From assembly GCF_013359695.1 (NCBI RefSeq), contig NZ_JABFMU010000027.1, positions 11,090 through 75,089 of the forward strand: DNA of 64,000 nt. Direction: 5' to 3'. The position numbers were made by a program, and so were the translations under genes. Shown piece after piece: positions 18,250 through 26,894 of this stretch; position 1 is the first letter of the stretch, and each line of letters opens with the position of its first letter. The notes beneath the pieces were generated by a model, which was not told the origin of the DNA, searched no databases, and saw nothing but the letters and a program-made list of their open reading frames with translations. This DNA comes from Pseudomonas sp. C2B4 (GTDB lineage: Bacteria > Pseudomonadota > Gammaproteobacteria > Pseudomonadales > Pseudomonadaceae).

Positions 18250-19542
18250 ATGACTACATCTACCGCACGCCCGCTGCTGGGCTGCATCGCCGATGACTTC
18301 ACCGGTGCCACGGACCTGGCCAACATGCTGGTGCGCGGCGGTATGCGCACCGTGCAAAGCATCGGGATCCCGAGCGCGGAAGTTGCCGCCGGGCTAGATG
18401 CCGATGCGATCGTCATTGCCCTGAAGTCGCGTACCACGCCGGTCGCCGAAGCGATCGAGCAGTCCCTCGCCGCGCTGGCCTGGCTGCGCGACCAAGGCTG
18501 CGAGCAGATCTTTTTCAAGTATTGCTCGACGTTCGACTCCACCGCGTCCGGCAATATCGGCCAGGTCAGCGAAGCGCTGCTGGCCGCACTGGATAGCGAC
18601 TTCACCCTGGCCTGCCCGGCGTTCCCGGAGAATGGCCGGACGATCTTTCGTGGCCACTTGTTCGTGCAGGATCAACTGCTCAGCGAGTCGGGCATGCAAC
18701 ATCACCCGCTGACGCCGATGACCGATGCCAATCTGGTGCGGGTTCTGCAATCGCAGACCCGCCTGAATGTCGGTTTGTTGCGCTACGACACCATTGCTCG
18801 CGGCACTGAGCAGGTGAGTGCGCGAATCGCAGAGCTGAGGGCTCAAGGTGTCGGCATGGCAATCGCTGACGCCTTGTCGGACAGCGATCTCTACACCCTG
18901 GGTACCGCCTGCGCCGACCTGCCGTTGTTGACCGGTGGTTCGGGGCTGGCATTGGGTTTGCCGGAAAACTTCCGTCGTGCCGGCAAGCTGCGCGACCTCG
19001 ATGCCTCGAAACTCCCGGCGGTGTCCGGCGGGGAAGTGGTCTTGGCCGGTAGTGCTTCGATCGCCACCAATGGACAAGTGGCCGCCTGGATCGAAGCCGG
19101 CCGGCCAGCCTTGCGGATTGATCCACTGGCCCTGGCGGCTGGCGAACCCGTGGTGGCACAAGCCTTGGCCTTTGCTCGCGATAACGAACAAACCGTCTTG
19201 ATCTACGCCACCAGTTCACCGGAAGAGGTCAAGTCGGTGCAACAGCAACTGGGAGTGGAGCAGGCCGGCAGCCTGGTGGAAAACGCCTTTGGGGAGATTG
19301 CACAGGGTCTGCGCCAGAGCGGCGTGCGCCGGTTCGTGGTCGCCGGCGGAGAAACCTCGGGCGCCGTGGTTCAGGCGCTGGGCGTACAACTGCTGCAGAT
19401 CGGCGCGCAGATCGACCCGGGTGTACCGGCGACCGTCAGCAGCACTGACGAACCTTTGGCGCTGGCACTCAAGTCGGGCAACTTCGGTGGCCGGGATTTC
19501 TTCAGCAAAGCCTTGAGCCAACTCGCTGGAGGTGTGCAGTGA
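18250..19542 (+). CDS. otnK: 3-oxo-tetronate kinase (four-carbon acid sugar kinase)
   Basis: 430 residues, the usual length of the DUF1537 kinases. The N-terminal CIADDFTGATDLANMLV motif and the C-terminal nucleotide-binding GGETSGAVVQALG are both present. It phosphorylates 3-oxo-tetronate for the decarboxylase encoded next, whose GTG start overlaps this stop codon. Confidence 0.92.
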   Translation: MTTSTARPLLGCIADDFTGATDLANMLVRGGMRTVQSIGIPSAEVAAGLDADAIVIALKSRTTPVAEAIEQSLAALAWLRDQGCEQIFFKYCSTFDSTASGNIGQVSEALLAALDSDFTLACPAFPENGRTIFRGHLFVQDQLLSESGMQHHPLTPMTDANLVRVLQSQTRLNVGLLRYDTIARGTEQVSARIAELRAQGVGMAIADALSDSDLYTLGTACADLPLLTGGSGLALGLPENFRRAGKLRDLDASKLPAVSGGEVVLAGSASIATNGQVAAWIEAGRPALRIDPLALAAGEPVVAQALAFARDNEQTVLIYATSSPEEVKSVQQQLGVEQAGSLVENAFGEIAQGLRQSGVRRFVVAGGETSGAVVQALGVQLLQIGAQIDPGVPATVSSTDEPLALALKSGNFGGRDFFSKALSQLAGGVQ

Positions 19543-20177
19543 GTCACGAAAACGCCCTGCGCGAAGAAATCTGTGAGACAGGCCTCAGCCTTTACCAGCG
19601 CGGTTACACCGTCGGCAGCGCCGGCAATATCAGCGCGCGCCTGGACGACGGTTGGTTGATCACCCCGACTGACGTCTGCCTCGGGCGTCTCGATCCGGCG
19701 ACCATCGCCAAGGTCAACCTGGCCGGTGAATGGGTGTCAGGTGACAAGCCTTCAAAGACCCTGGCACTGCATCGCCAGGTCTACGACCGCAACCCGAGTG
19801 TCGGTGGGGTGGTGCATACCCACTCCACCCATCTGGTGGCGTTGACGCTGGCGGGTGTCTGGCAGGCGGACGACATTCTGCCGCCATTGACGCCGTATCA
19901 AGTCATGAAAGTCGGGCATATCCCGTTGATTGGCTACCAGCGGCCCGGTTCACCGAAGGTTGCCGAACAGGTCGCCCAACTGGCCAACAGCGTTCGCGGC
20001 GTGATGCTTGAACGGCTTGGCCCGGTGGTCTGGGAGAGTTCGGTATCCAGGGCCAGCTACGCCCTGGAAGAGCTTGAAGAAACCGCGCGGCTCTGGCTGA
20101 TGAGCAATCCCAAGCCCGAACCGCTGGCACAGGCGGCACTGGACGAGCTGCGGGACACCTTCGGTGCGCACTGGTAA
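19539..20177 (+). CDS. otnC: 3-oxo-tetronate 4-phosphate decarboxylase (class II aldolase fold)
   Basis: 212 residues. Class II aldolase/adducin features: YTVGSAGNISAR near the N-terminus and the metal-binding HTHSTH. It releases CO2 to give dihydroxyacetone phosphate. It starts with GTG, overlapping the otnK stop (GTGA), with GGAGG 6 bases upstream, so it is translationally coupled. Confidence 0.9.
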   Translation: MSHENALREEICETGLSLYQRGYTVGSAGNISARLDDGWLITPTDVCLGRLDPATIAKVNLAGEWVSGDKPSKTLALHRQVYDRNPSVGGVVHTHSTHLVALTLAGVWQADDILPPLTPYQVMKVGHIPLIGYQRPGSPKVAEQVAQLANSVRGVMLERLGPVVWESSVSRASYALEELEETARLWLMSNPKPEPLAQAALDELRDTFGAHW

Positions 20178-20262
20178 AGCGTCGACTTAACGCGACAAAT
20201 CGATACCGCAAGCCCTGCCCGGGAGGCGCATGACGACTCTCGACGGACGCGGCTTGCCTGCA

Positions 20263-20285
20263 AAAAACAATAACAACAGGAAGTC
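20263..20285 (+). promoter_or_regulatory. Crc/Hfq-like A-rich catabolite-repression motif
   Basis: The stretch CAAAAAACAATAACAACAGG contains the AANAANAA pattern targeted by Hfq/Crc in Pseudomonas and sits over the ribosome-binding site of the short leader ORF. It suggests that leader and permease translation is repressed when preferred carbon sources are present. Confidence 0.55.
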
Positions 20286-20290
20286 CAAGC

Positions 20291-20371
20291 ATGACTCACC
20301 TTTACGGCGGCACTTTCAGACCCAGAGGCAGCATCGTTTCCTTTACCCGGCGTGGAGGGTTTCTGAAATGA
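20291..20371 (+). CDS. 26-residue leader ORF overlapping the permease start
   Basis: ATG-initiated frame encoding MTHLYGGTFRP... to ...RGGFLK, with AGGAAG upstream. Its TGA overlaps the ATG of the GntP permease (AAATGAGC), the arrangement of translational coupling. An A-rich Crc-like motif covers its own initiation region. Whether the peptide itself matters or only its translation is unknown; chance is possible at this size. Confidence 0.45.
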   Translation: MTHLYGGTFRPRGSIVSFTRRGGFLK

Positions 20372-21828
20372 GCCCGTTAATCCTGATGATGACCGCAGGG
20401 GCGGGCATTGCGCTGTTGTTGTTTTTGGTGCTCAAGTACAAGTTCCAACCCTTTGTAGCCTTGATGCTGGTGAGCATTCTGGTGGCGCTGGTGGCCGGGG
20501 TGAAACCGGCTGACCTGGTCGCTACCATCGAAGGCGGCATGGGCAAGACCTTGGGCCACATTGCGATCATCATTGCTTTGGGCGCGATGATCGGGCGGAT
20601 CATCGAACTCTCTGGCGGTGCCGAGGCGCTGGCCAAGACCCTGATTACCCGTTTCGGCAACCGGCGTACGCCCCTGGCGTTGACGATTGCCGGCTTCATC
20701 GTCGGGGTGCCGGTGTTCTTCGAGGTGGGCGTGATCATCCTCATGCCACTGGCTTATGGGATTGCCCGGAGCGCCCGCAAGCCGCTGTTGGTGTTCGCGT
20801 TACCGATGTGCGCGGCTTTGTTGACCGTACACGCCTTCCTGCCGCCACACCCGGGCGCCGTGGCCGCTGCCAGCCAATTGGGCGCGGACCTGGGGCGCGT
20901 GCTGATGTTCGGGCTGCCGATCACCGCGTTTCTTTGCTATGTCGGCTACCGTGTGGCGGGGCGCATGACCCGTCGGGTGTACCCGATGACCGACGATATT
21001 CGTGCCGAGGTCTATGGCCCGCATGTCACCAACGAAGACCTGGCCGCCTGGACCAACGGCAACGACACGAACCCCGAGCGCGCGGCAGAAGCCGTATCGC
21101 ACATGGGCCTGGAGGAGTCCACCAGCAGCATCGTGTCCAAACTGCCGCCGGCACCTGCACCGGGTTTTGGTCTGATCGTCAGCTTGATCCTGCTGCCCAT
21201 TATTCTGATTCTGCTGGGGACGCTGTCCACCTCGATGCTGCCTGCCGAATCGACTCTGCGCGGCATCATGACGGTGCTGGGCGCGCCGCTGGTGGCCTTG
21301 CTGATCGACACCTTGCTGTGTGCCTGGCTGCTGGGTTCGCGTCGGGGCTGGAGCCGCAGCCAGGTATCCGACGTGATCGGTTCGGCCTTGCCCGGTGTGG
21401 CCATGGTGATCCTGATCGCCGGTGCCGGCGGAGTGTTCGGCAAGGTGCTGGTGGATACCGGAATCGGTGCGGTGGTCTCCGACATGCTGCGCACCACCGG
21501 TCTGCCGGTTCTGGCACTGGGCTTTCTGCTGACCATGCTGTTGCGCGCGGTGCAGGGTTCGACCACGGTGGCGCTGGTGACCACTGCCGGTATCATCAGC
21601 CCGCTGATCGTGACCCTCAATCTGACCCCGAACCACATGGCCCTGCTTTGCCTGGCCATGGGCGGCGGGGGGTTGGCCATGTCCCACATCAATGACGCCG
21701 GTTACTGGATCTTCACCAAGCTGTCCGGCCTGAACGTGGCCGACGGCTTGCGCACATGGACGGTACTGACCACGTTGCTTGGCACTTTGGGGTTCTGTAT
21801 TACCCTGTTGATCTGGCCCTTCGTCTGA
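20368..21828 (+). CDS. GntP-family permease
   Basis: 486 residues with about 12-14 TM helices. Family segments are FEVGVIILMPLAYGIAR, FLPPHPGAVAAA, LRAVQGSTTVALVTTAGII and MSHINDAGYWIF. It is an H+-coupled symporter of sugar acids; in this operon the likely substrate is L-threonate or D-erythronate. GGAGGG sits 8 bases before the ATG, which overlaps the stop of the leader ORF. Confidence 0.9.
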   Translation: MSPLILMMTAGAGIALLLFLVLKYKFQPFVALMLVSILVALVAGVKPADLVATIEGGMGKTLGHIAIIIALGAMIGRIIELSGGAEALAKTLITRFGNRRTPLALTIAGFIVGVPVFFEVGVIILMPLAYGIARSARKPLLVFALPMCAALLTVHAFLPPHPGAVAAASQLGADLGRVLMFGLPITAFLCYVGYRVAGRMTRRVYPMTDDIRAEVYGPHVTNEDLAAWTNGNDTNPERAAEAVSHMGLEESTSSIVSKLPPAPAPGFGLIVSLILLPIILILLGTLSTSMLPAESTLRGIMTVLGAPLVALLIDTLLCAWLLGSRRGWSRSQVSDVIGSALPGVAMVILIAGAGGVFGKVLVDTGIGAVVSDMLRTTGLPVLALGFLLTMLLRAVQGSTTVALVTTAGIISPLIVTLNLTPNHMALLCLAMGGGGLAMSHINDAGYWIFTKLSGLNVADGLRTWTVLTTLLGTLGFCITLLIWPFV

Positions 21829-21849
21829 CCTTTTATCCTAGGAGCTACC

Positions 21850-22638
21850 ATGCCTCGTTTTGCTGCCAACCTCAGCATGCTCTACCCGGAACATGAGTTT
21901 CTGGATCGTTTCGCCGCCGCGGCCGCCGATGGTTTCGAAGCGGTGGAGTACCTGTTTCCCTATGACTACAGCGCTGAAGAACTCAGGCAACGCTTGAGCG
22001 ACAACGGCCTGGTGCAGGCACTGTTCAACGCGCCACCCGGTGATTGGGCGGCGGGCGAGCGGGGCATCGTGTCGTTACCAGGGCGCGAGAGTGAATTTCG
22101 TAGCGGTTTTGATCGCGCCCTGGAATACGCCGGCGTGCTGGGCAACTCACGCATCCATGTCATGGCTGGCCTGCTGCCCTCAGAGCGCGACCGTACACGG
22201 CATCACGGCATTTACCTGGAGAACCTCGCCTACGCCACCGCCCAAGCGGCCAAAGCAGGCATCACCGTCTTGCTCGAACCGATCAATACCCGGGACATGC
22301 CGGGCTTTTTCCTCAACCGGCAGGATCAGGCCCAGGCCATCTGCAAGGAGGTCGGCGCCAGTAACCTGAAGGTTCAGTTCGACTGCTACCACTGCCAGAT
22401 TGTCGAGGGTGACCTGGCCACTAAACTGCGCCGGGACTTCGACGGTATCGGTCATATCCAGATCGCCGGCGTGCCGGACCGGCATGAACCGGACCTGGGA
22501 GAGCTCAACTATCCCTATCTGTTCGAACTGATCGATCAGTTGGGCTATGACGGCTGGGTAGGATGCGAGTACCGGCCACGTGGCAACACCTCGGCCGGTT
22601 TGCAGTGGTTGCGCGACTGGAAAGCGCGCCAGGCGTAA
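21850..22638 (+). CDS. otnI: 2-oxo-tetronate isomerase (hydroxypyruvate isomerase family)
   Basis: 262 residues, a TIM barrel of the AP-endonuclease-2 family. Metal and catalytic strands are VLLEPINTRDMPGFF, VQFDCYHCQ, GHIQIAGVPDRHEP and GWVGCEYRPRG. Near identity in form to Hyi, but the operon (ltnD, otnK, otnC) argues for 2-oxo- to 3-oxo-tetronate isomerisation. AGGAG lies 6 bases before the start. Confidence 0.9.
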   Translation: MPRFAANLSMLYPEHEFLDRFAAAAADGFEAVEYLFPYDYSAEELRQRLSDNGLVQALFNAPPGDWAAGERGIVSLPGRESEFRSGFDRALEYAGVLGNSRIHVMAGLLPSERDRTRHHGIYLENLAYATAQAAKAGITVLLEPINTRDMPGFFLNRQDQAQAICKEVGASNLKVQFDCYHCQIVEGDLATKLRRDFDGIGHIQIAGVPDRHEPDLGELNYPYLFELIDQLGYDGWVGCEYRPRGNTSAGLQWLRDWKARQA

Positions 22639-22652
22639 TACGGGAGGGGACG

Positions 22653-22678
22653 CGGGCTCTGCGGGATGCAAGAGCCCG
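22653..22678. terminator. hairpin between convergent otnI and deoR-type genes
   Basis: CGGGCTCT ... AGAGCCCG stem with a 10-base loop, directly between the two stop codons. There is no long T-run on either strand, so its strength as a terminator is uncertain. Confidence 0.5.
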
Positions 22679-22683
22679 TTGCT

Positions 22684-23505
22684 TCAAGCCGAAACAGCGT
22701 CAGACGGCAGCAACAGCTCGACACCCTGCTTGCGGATGCCATCGGCAGCGGCAGCGGTCAACGCGTCGTCGCTGAGGATGATGTCGAACTGCTCGAGCCC
22801 GGCGATCCTGTACATACTAAATGTGCCGTATTTCGAACTGCTGGCCACCAGCACCACTTGCGAGGCCGATTGCATCGCGGCTTGTTTGACCTCCACCTTC
22901 AGTGCCGAAGGCGTGGTGAGGCCGCGACGCAAATCCCAGGAACTGGTCGATATGAAGGCGATATCGGTGACGACCTGACGCAAGGTGGCAACCGCCAGGC
23001 CACCCACGCACGATTGATTGGAGTGATCCAGCTGCCCACCGGTATGAATCACCGTGACATGGGGGGCGTCAATCAGTGCCTGGACAATACCGAAGTCGTT
23101 CGTCACCACGGTCATGCCGGACAGCGCCTTGATGTAGGGGACGATTTCCAGGGTGCTGGTTCCCGCATCCAGGTAAATCGTCATATCGGCATGCAACAGC
23201 CGGGCGGCGAGCTTGGCCATGGCCTGCTTCTGCGGCAATTCGACCACCGCCTTGAGCTGATGGCTGGGTTCACTGTGGAGCTGGCTGGCGATCCGCACCC
23301 CACCCGTCACCGAATACGCACGACCTTCCTGCTCCAGCAGCGCGATGTCTCGGCGAATGGTCATGTGCGAACAGTCGAACATTTCCATCAATTGATGAAC
23401 GCTCAGCACCTGATGCTTGCGCAACTGACGCAGCATCAATTCACGGCGCTGTTCAGGAATCATCGGGGCGCCGCTGTCGGCGGCGATGTCCTTTTGGCTA
23501 GGCAT
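22684..23505 (-). CDS. DeoR-family transcriptional regulator
   Basis: 273 residues. N-terminal DeoR HTH (ELMLRQLRKHQVLSVHQLMEMFDCSHMTIRRDIALLE) and a DeoRC sensor domain with IYLDAGTST and TNDFGIVQAL, the sugar-phosphate-binding loops. It is convergent with the threonate operon and likely represses it, with a phosphorylated C4 intermediate as inducer. GGAG precedes the ATG; longer in-frame starts lack support. Confidence 0.88.
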   Translation of the reverse strand: MPSQKDIAADSGAPMIPEQRRELMLRQLRKHQVLSVHQLMEMFDCSHMTIRRDIALLEQEGRAYSVTGGVRIASQLHSEPSHQLKAVVELPQKQAMAKLAARLLHADMTIYLDAGTSTLEIVPYIKALSGMTVVTNDFGIVQALIDAPHVTVIHTGGQLDHSNQSCVGGLAVATLRQVVTDIAFISTSSWDLRRGLTTPSALKVEVKQAAMQSASQVVLVASSSKYGTFSMYRIAGLEQFDIILSDDALTAAAADGIRKQGVELLLPSDAVSA

Positions 23506-23679
23506 TCGGGCTCCAGGGTGAGGGAAACTGACGGTAGAGAAAACGCTTGAACATAGTAGCGAATCTGCGGCTGGATCAGTAGCGCGCCGATGTGACGGAG
23601 TCCGGGGAGAAAGGCCGTGCTGTTTCGGTTTCAGACGGCGCGTTGAGCGACCGGTATGGCCGCTCAATTGAAGCTGGCG

Positions 23680-24180
23680 TTAGAAGAGAATGTAAGCGGA
23701 TGCCGTTGTTTGATTCAGGTTGATGTTGCCAACCTCCAATACTTCATATTCAGCGCGGACACCGATGTTGCGAAACACATCAACTTCTACACCGGCCCCG
23801 TAGGTCAGGTCTACGCCGGTGTCATCATCGCTGGCATTACCGTCAGCGTCCCAGGCATGGGCACCCAAACTGCCGAAAACTCGCACCCGCTCTCCCAATG
23901 GAAAGCCGAGATGGGCACTGGCCTGAACTGATTTGCCATCGAAATCGAGACCCTTGTCCTTGAACTGGCCGAGATCAACGAAAGCCCCCTCAAAGGCCAG
24001 ATAGCCGTTGAGACGATAGCCTGCATAGGCCTTGTAACTGGAGTCCTCATCGCTCAGATGGGACTTGTCGGTTTCAATGTTGCTTACACCGGCGCCTAGA
24101 TATAAACCTTTGTCATCCGCCAGCGCCTGAACAGACAGCAACGAGAGCAGAGAAACGAAGCCAAGGTTACGAAATAGCAT
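23680..24180 (-). CDS. outer-membrane beta-barrel protein (OmpA/opacity-like)
   Basis: 166 residues with a 21-residue signal peptide (cleavage after VQALA). Alternating amphipathic strands follow (GLYLGAGVSNIET, YKAYAGYRLNGYLAFEGAFVDLG, VQASAHLGFPL), and a C-terminal Phe (ASAYILF) suits BAM recognition. An eight-stranded barrel is expected. A decayed relative lies 2 kb away at 26184-26516. Function unknown; such proteins are often stress-induced surface proteins. Confidence 0.85.
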   Translation of the reverse strand: MLFRNLGFVSLLSLLSVQALADDKGLYLGAGVSNIETDKSHLSDEDSSYKAYAGYRLNGYLAFEGAFVDLGQFKDKGLDFDGKSVQASAHLGFPLGERVRVFGSLGAHAWDADGNASDDDTGVDLTYGAGVEVDVFRNIGVRAEYEVLEVGNINLNQTTASAYILF

Positions 24181-24260
24181 GTGAGGTGGAGTCCTTCTAC
24201 AGGTTGTCGGTTGTGAGGTGTACACCGAATATTTGAGCAATCGCGAAGATTGATGAAAGT

Positions 24261-24296
24261 CATTGATTGATATTTATGCAGATGACTCAATCAATG
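24261..24296. repeat. 10-bp perfect inverted repeat
   Basis: CATTGATTGA and TCAATCAATG separated by 16 bp, spanning the stop of the EAL gene and about 80 bp upstream of the beta-barrel start. It could be an operator for the barrel gene or a weak terminator of the EAL gene; there is no T-run. Confidence 0.5.
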
Positions 24297-24946
24297 TAAT
24301 TGTTGATATTCACCGGGCGTTGAAAATATCGCCTGGCCAAGGCATGAATAGGGAGTGCCGGTTCGATGAGAGAACGTCTGGAGTAACCAGTTCCAAATTG
24401 ACCAATCGCAATACGATGTCCGACCGCTCGAAGCCTATGTAATTGAGTCGCTGCTCCTTTGTGATCCAACAAGGCACTTTCAGTCATTTCAAAGACGATG
24501 GCGGAAGCAGGTATGTTGTACGTCGCGATGATGCTGGCCACAAAGTTGGCAAAGGTCGGGTCGAGAAGGTCCTGGGCGGTAAGATCGATGGTGATGTAGA
24601 AATCCTTGCAAGCCCAGAGATAGGTGCTGTAATCCTCGGCAACACGACGTATCACCGAGCGCGTTAGTTCGCAGGCCAGTTCGGGCTTCTGTGTCGCCGC
24701 GATGGATACATCTGCCGGAGTGGCGACGCCTTTGGAACGCCAGCGAGAATGTGATTCGGCGCCGACCAGAGATCCCTTCCTCAAATCAACAATAGGTTGA
24801 TAGTGAACGTCCAGTTTGTTCGTTCTGATAGCGTTGCGAAGCCGAACGACGGTAGCGGTGTGACGCCTTAGAGCTCTCCATGAAAGGTAAAGCAGTGCTG
24901 CCAACATGAAAGCCAGGGTAATGAACATCTTCAACCTTAGAGCCAT
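24287..24946 (-). CDS. membrane-anchored degenerate EAL-domain protein
   Basis: 219 residues with one N-terminal TM helix (MFITLAFMLAALLYLSWRAL), then an EAL fold. Key c-di-GMP phosphodiesterase motifs are degraded: EALLR reads ESHSRW, the DDFGTG loop reads GQFGTG so both metal Asp are missing, and the chain stops where KIDRSF should be (ALARRYF). FEMTES keeps its Glu. It is therefore very likely catalytically dead and may be a c-di-GMP receptor or a decaying gene. It is shorter than a full EAL domain of about 240 residues. Confidence 0.8.
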   Translation of the reverse strand: MALRLKMFITLAFMLAALLYLSWRALRRHTATVVRLRNAIRTNKLDVHYQPIVDLRKGSLVGAESHSRWRSKGVATPADVSIAATQKPELACELTRSVIRRVAEDYSTYLWACKDFYITIDLTAQDLLDPTFANFVASIIATYNIPASAIVFEMTESALLDHKGAATQLHRLRAVGHRIAIGQFGTGYSRRSLIEPALPIHALARRYFQRPVNINNYID

Positions 24947-25039
24947 TTGGTCACTCGGCTCATGAATTTTATTGAAATACTGCTATGTGAATCCGGAAAA
25001 TATGATTTGACCCGGTGATGCCTGGCCTGGTTTGCATTT

Positions 25040-25141
25040 TTAACTATTAATCAACCAGGCTAACGCGACACCACACAAATAGGCGAGAATGCAAAAAAAG
25101 ACTTTCTGCTTGAGTGGTAGTGAGTTCAACCTATAGCGCAT
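25040..25141 (-). CDS. 33-residue small membrane protein
   Basis: MRYRLNSLPLKQ... followed by a single hydrophobic segment (KVFFCILAYLCGVALAWLI). The ATG lies 9 bases before the end of the upstream AraC-type gene, and AAGGGG for its initiation is inside that gene's last codons, so translational coupling is plausible. No homolog is recognised; the call rests on overlap geometry and the TM segment only. Confidence 0.4.
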   Translation of the reverse strand: MRYRLNSLPLKQKVFFCILAYLCGVALAWLINS

Positions 25142-26132
25142 GTTTGTCCCCTTGACTGTGAAGTAAGCGATGCAGGTCGCCAGATTTGTTGCGCTTCGCG
25201 GTTTCCGAGGGTGTTTCCCCATAAGCATTCTGGTAAGCCTTGGAAAATCGTCCTAAATGATGAAAGTTCCAATACATTGCGGTTTCGGTAACCGTGGGCC
25301 AGGTGTTACGAATCAAATCCCGGCGGACATTGGCGAGTCTTAAGTTTCGAATGTAGGCGATGGGTGAAATTCCGAAAGCGTCCATGAAGCCGAGGTGCAA
25401 ACTGCGAGTTGTGGTTTCAAGCTGTTTTACCAGTGACTTCATGCTCAGCGTTTTTTTTGTATTCTCATGGATATAGTCCATTGCTTCTAAAGCGATCATT
25501 TTTCTTGTCGGAACTTTAAGCGTAGAACGACCAGCTGGTGTCAGCGACTGTAGAAGTGAAATCAATAAGTCACTCTCAAGATCTAGAGTTTCAATGTCGC
25601 TGCGCTGTCTTGCGGCGGCGCCATGGGTATCTATAAAGTAAGCGTTGATGGCCTGAACGGCAGATTCCATTTGCTTGAAATTTGCAACCTGAAAGCTGTG
25701 GTTCTTTCGGTGGGTCAGCACATCTATAGTTGAATGGCGTTCGAAGCACTGTGCATAGTGTTCTAAAGTCGTCGTTAACGTAAAAAGAGTTTCATTGGGT
25801 TCGCAGGTGTAATGCAGAGGTTCGTTGCTGTACAGCACGATGACTTCATTGGGTCGCAACTCACGATTATTAACCGAAGGTCGGCCAATGGGAGCCTGTG
25901 AAATGGCCAAGGTTACAAAACCATGAGGGACAGTGCTGACCAGGGTAACCGCTGAGTCGAAATCCAGTCGGCTACATTGGAGGGTGGGGCTATGAATAAT
26001 TTTATACTGTCGAATGCTTGCCTCATGCTCTTCCGGGATGAGGTTTACTTTCCACTGGCCAATGGTTTGATCGGCTGGGCCCATGGGGGTGGACGTTAAA
26101 TGAAAGACTTCGTCAGGGGTTATGGTGCTCAT
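25131..26132 (-). CDS. AraC-family transcriptional regulator
   Basis: 333 residues. The N-terminal about 200 residues resemble the AraC-binding-like domain 2 found in FeaR/OruR-type proteins. The C-terminal HTH pair is partly preserved (LSMKSLVKQLETTTRSLHLGFMDAFGISPIAYIRNLRLANVRRDLI, then VTETAMYWNFHHLGRFSKAYQNAYGETP). It lies downstream of the decayed barrel paralog on the same strand with a 51-bp gap. Target unknown. Confidence 0.85.
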   Translation of the reverse strand: MSTITPDEVFHLTSTPMGPADQTIGQWKVNLIPEEHEASIRQYKIIHSPTLQCSRLDFDSAVTLVSTVPHGFVTLAISQAPIGRPSVNNRELRPNEVIVLYSNEPLHYTCEPNETLFTLTTTLEHYAQCFERHSTIDVLTHRKNHSFQVANFKQMESAVQAINAYFIDTHGAAARQRSDIETLDLESDLLISLLQSLTPAGRSTLKVPTRKMIALEAMDYIHENTKKTLSMKSLVKQLETTTRSLHLGFMDAFGISPIAYIRNLRLANVRRDLIRNTWPTVTETAMYWNFHHLGRFSKAYQNAYGETPSETAKRNKSGDLHRLLHSQGDKHAL

Positions 26133-26183
26133 GGAATTGAACGCTCTTCAACTAATGGGTAGTGCCAGACAATGTCTTAGACT

Positions 26184-26516
26184 TTATGTTAATGACTTGG
26201 GAGGGAGCTCCAGCATCGCTGAAAAAAGGTACGCATCGCTCTGTGGAAGATCCAGCAGACTTTGAAGTTTGCACGGCGCTATTTTCGAACCGAAAATTGC
26301 GGTTTTTTGATTGCCGATGGCCGTAGCATCAAAGGCAAAATATTCATTGGTGCGATAATTTGTGCAAATTTTATAGCTGTAATGTTCATCGCTCAGCTTC
26401 TTCTTGTTGCTTTCAATCTGCGCCAGATCGACGCTGTAAAGTTCTTTGTATCCAGCCATGGCCTTGAGAGAAAGCAATACACCAATCGATACGGTTGCAA
26501 ATTTTTTAAGCAGCAT
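26184..26516 (-). pseudogene. truncated, divergent paralog of the beta-barrel protein
   Basis: 110 residues with a signal peptide (MLLKKFATVSIGVLLSLKAMA). Its body aligns by eye with the first half of the barrel at 23680-24180: ELYSVDLAQIESNKKKLSDEHYSYK against GLYLGAGVSNIETDKSHLSDEDSSYK, then TNYRTNEYFAFDA against AGYRLNGYLAFEG. Glycines and the C-terminal half are lost and no terminal aromatic remains. It could be a pseudogene or a small secreted protein derived from a barrel. Confidence 0.6.
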
Positions 26517-26894
26517 GGGCGAGTTTTCCTTGTGAGTGGCTTTTCAGTCTGAACAGGGTGTCAGTCGCCTCACTGTGTCGGCGGGGCCCGTGAATAGTCT
26601 CGCTACCAAAGTGCTTGTTAAAGTCAAAAACTCATATTTTCAATGATCAAGCGACCCGCTGATGACATAACTTTGTCGGGTGCCATGCAACTTTTTGGAA
26701 TGGTGTGGAGTCGGCTTTGTGCCGGTTAGCAGCAGGCACGCCCTTGAGCGTTATAAAAATTAATTTTTGAAGAGGGAGGGGATTTGATTCAAATCAAAAA
26801 TTGTTATTTTTGTTTTTATTCGGTTCTGGCGAGCAAGCAGTATCAATCCTTGATGCCTGATTAAAGTTGCCTGGGCTAATTGCCCGGTGATGGC
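26517..26894. other. 378-bp AT-rich intergenic region
   Basis: No ORF with coding character. It holds a perfect FNR/ANR-type palindrome at 26784-26797 amid AT-rich DNA (AAATTAATTTTTGAAGAGGG upstream). It is the upstream region of the truncated barrel paralog and the 3' side of the ToxR/ToxS-like pair. Confidence 0.5.
26784..26797. promoter_or_regulatory. FNR/ANR-type palindrome TTGATTCAAATCAA
   Basis: A perfect TTGAT-N4-ATCAA match. It lies 268 bp upstream of the truncated barrel gene, which is far for a class II ANR promoter. AT-rich surroundings raise the chance of coincidence. Confidence 0.45.
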
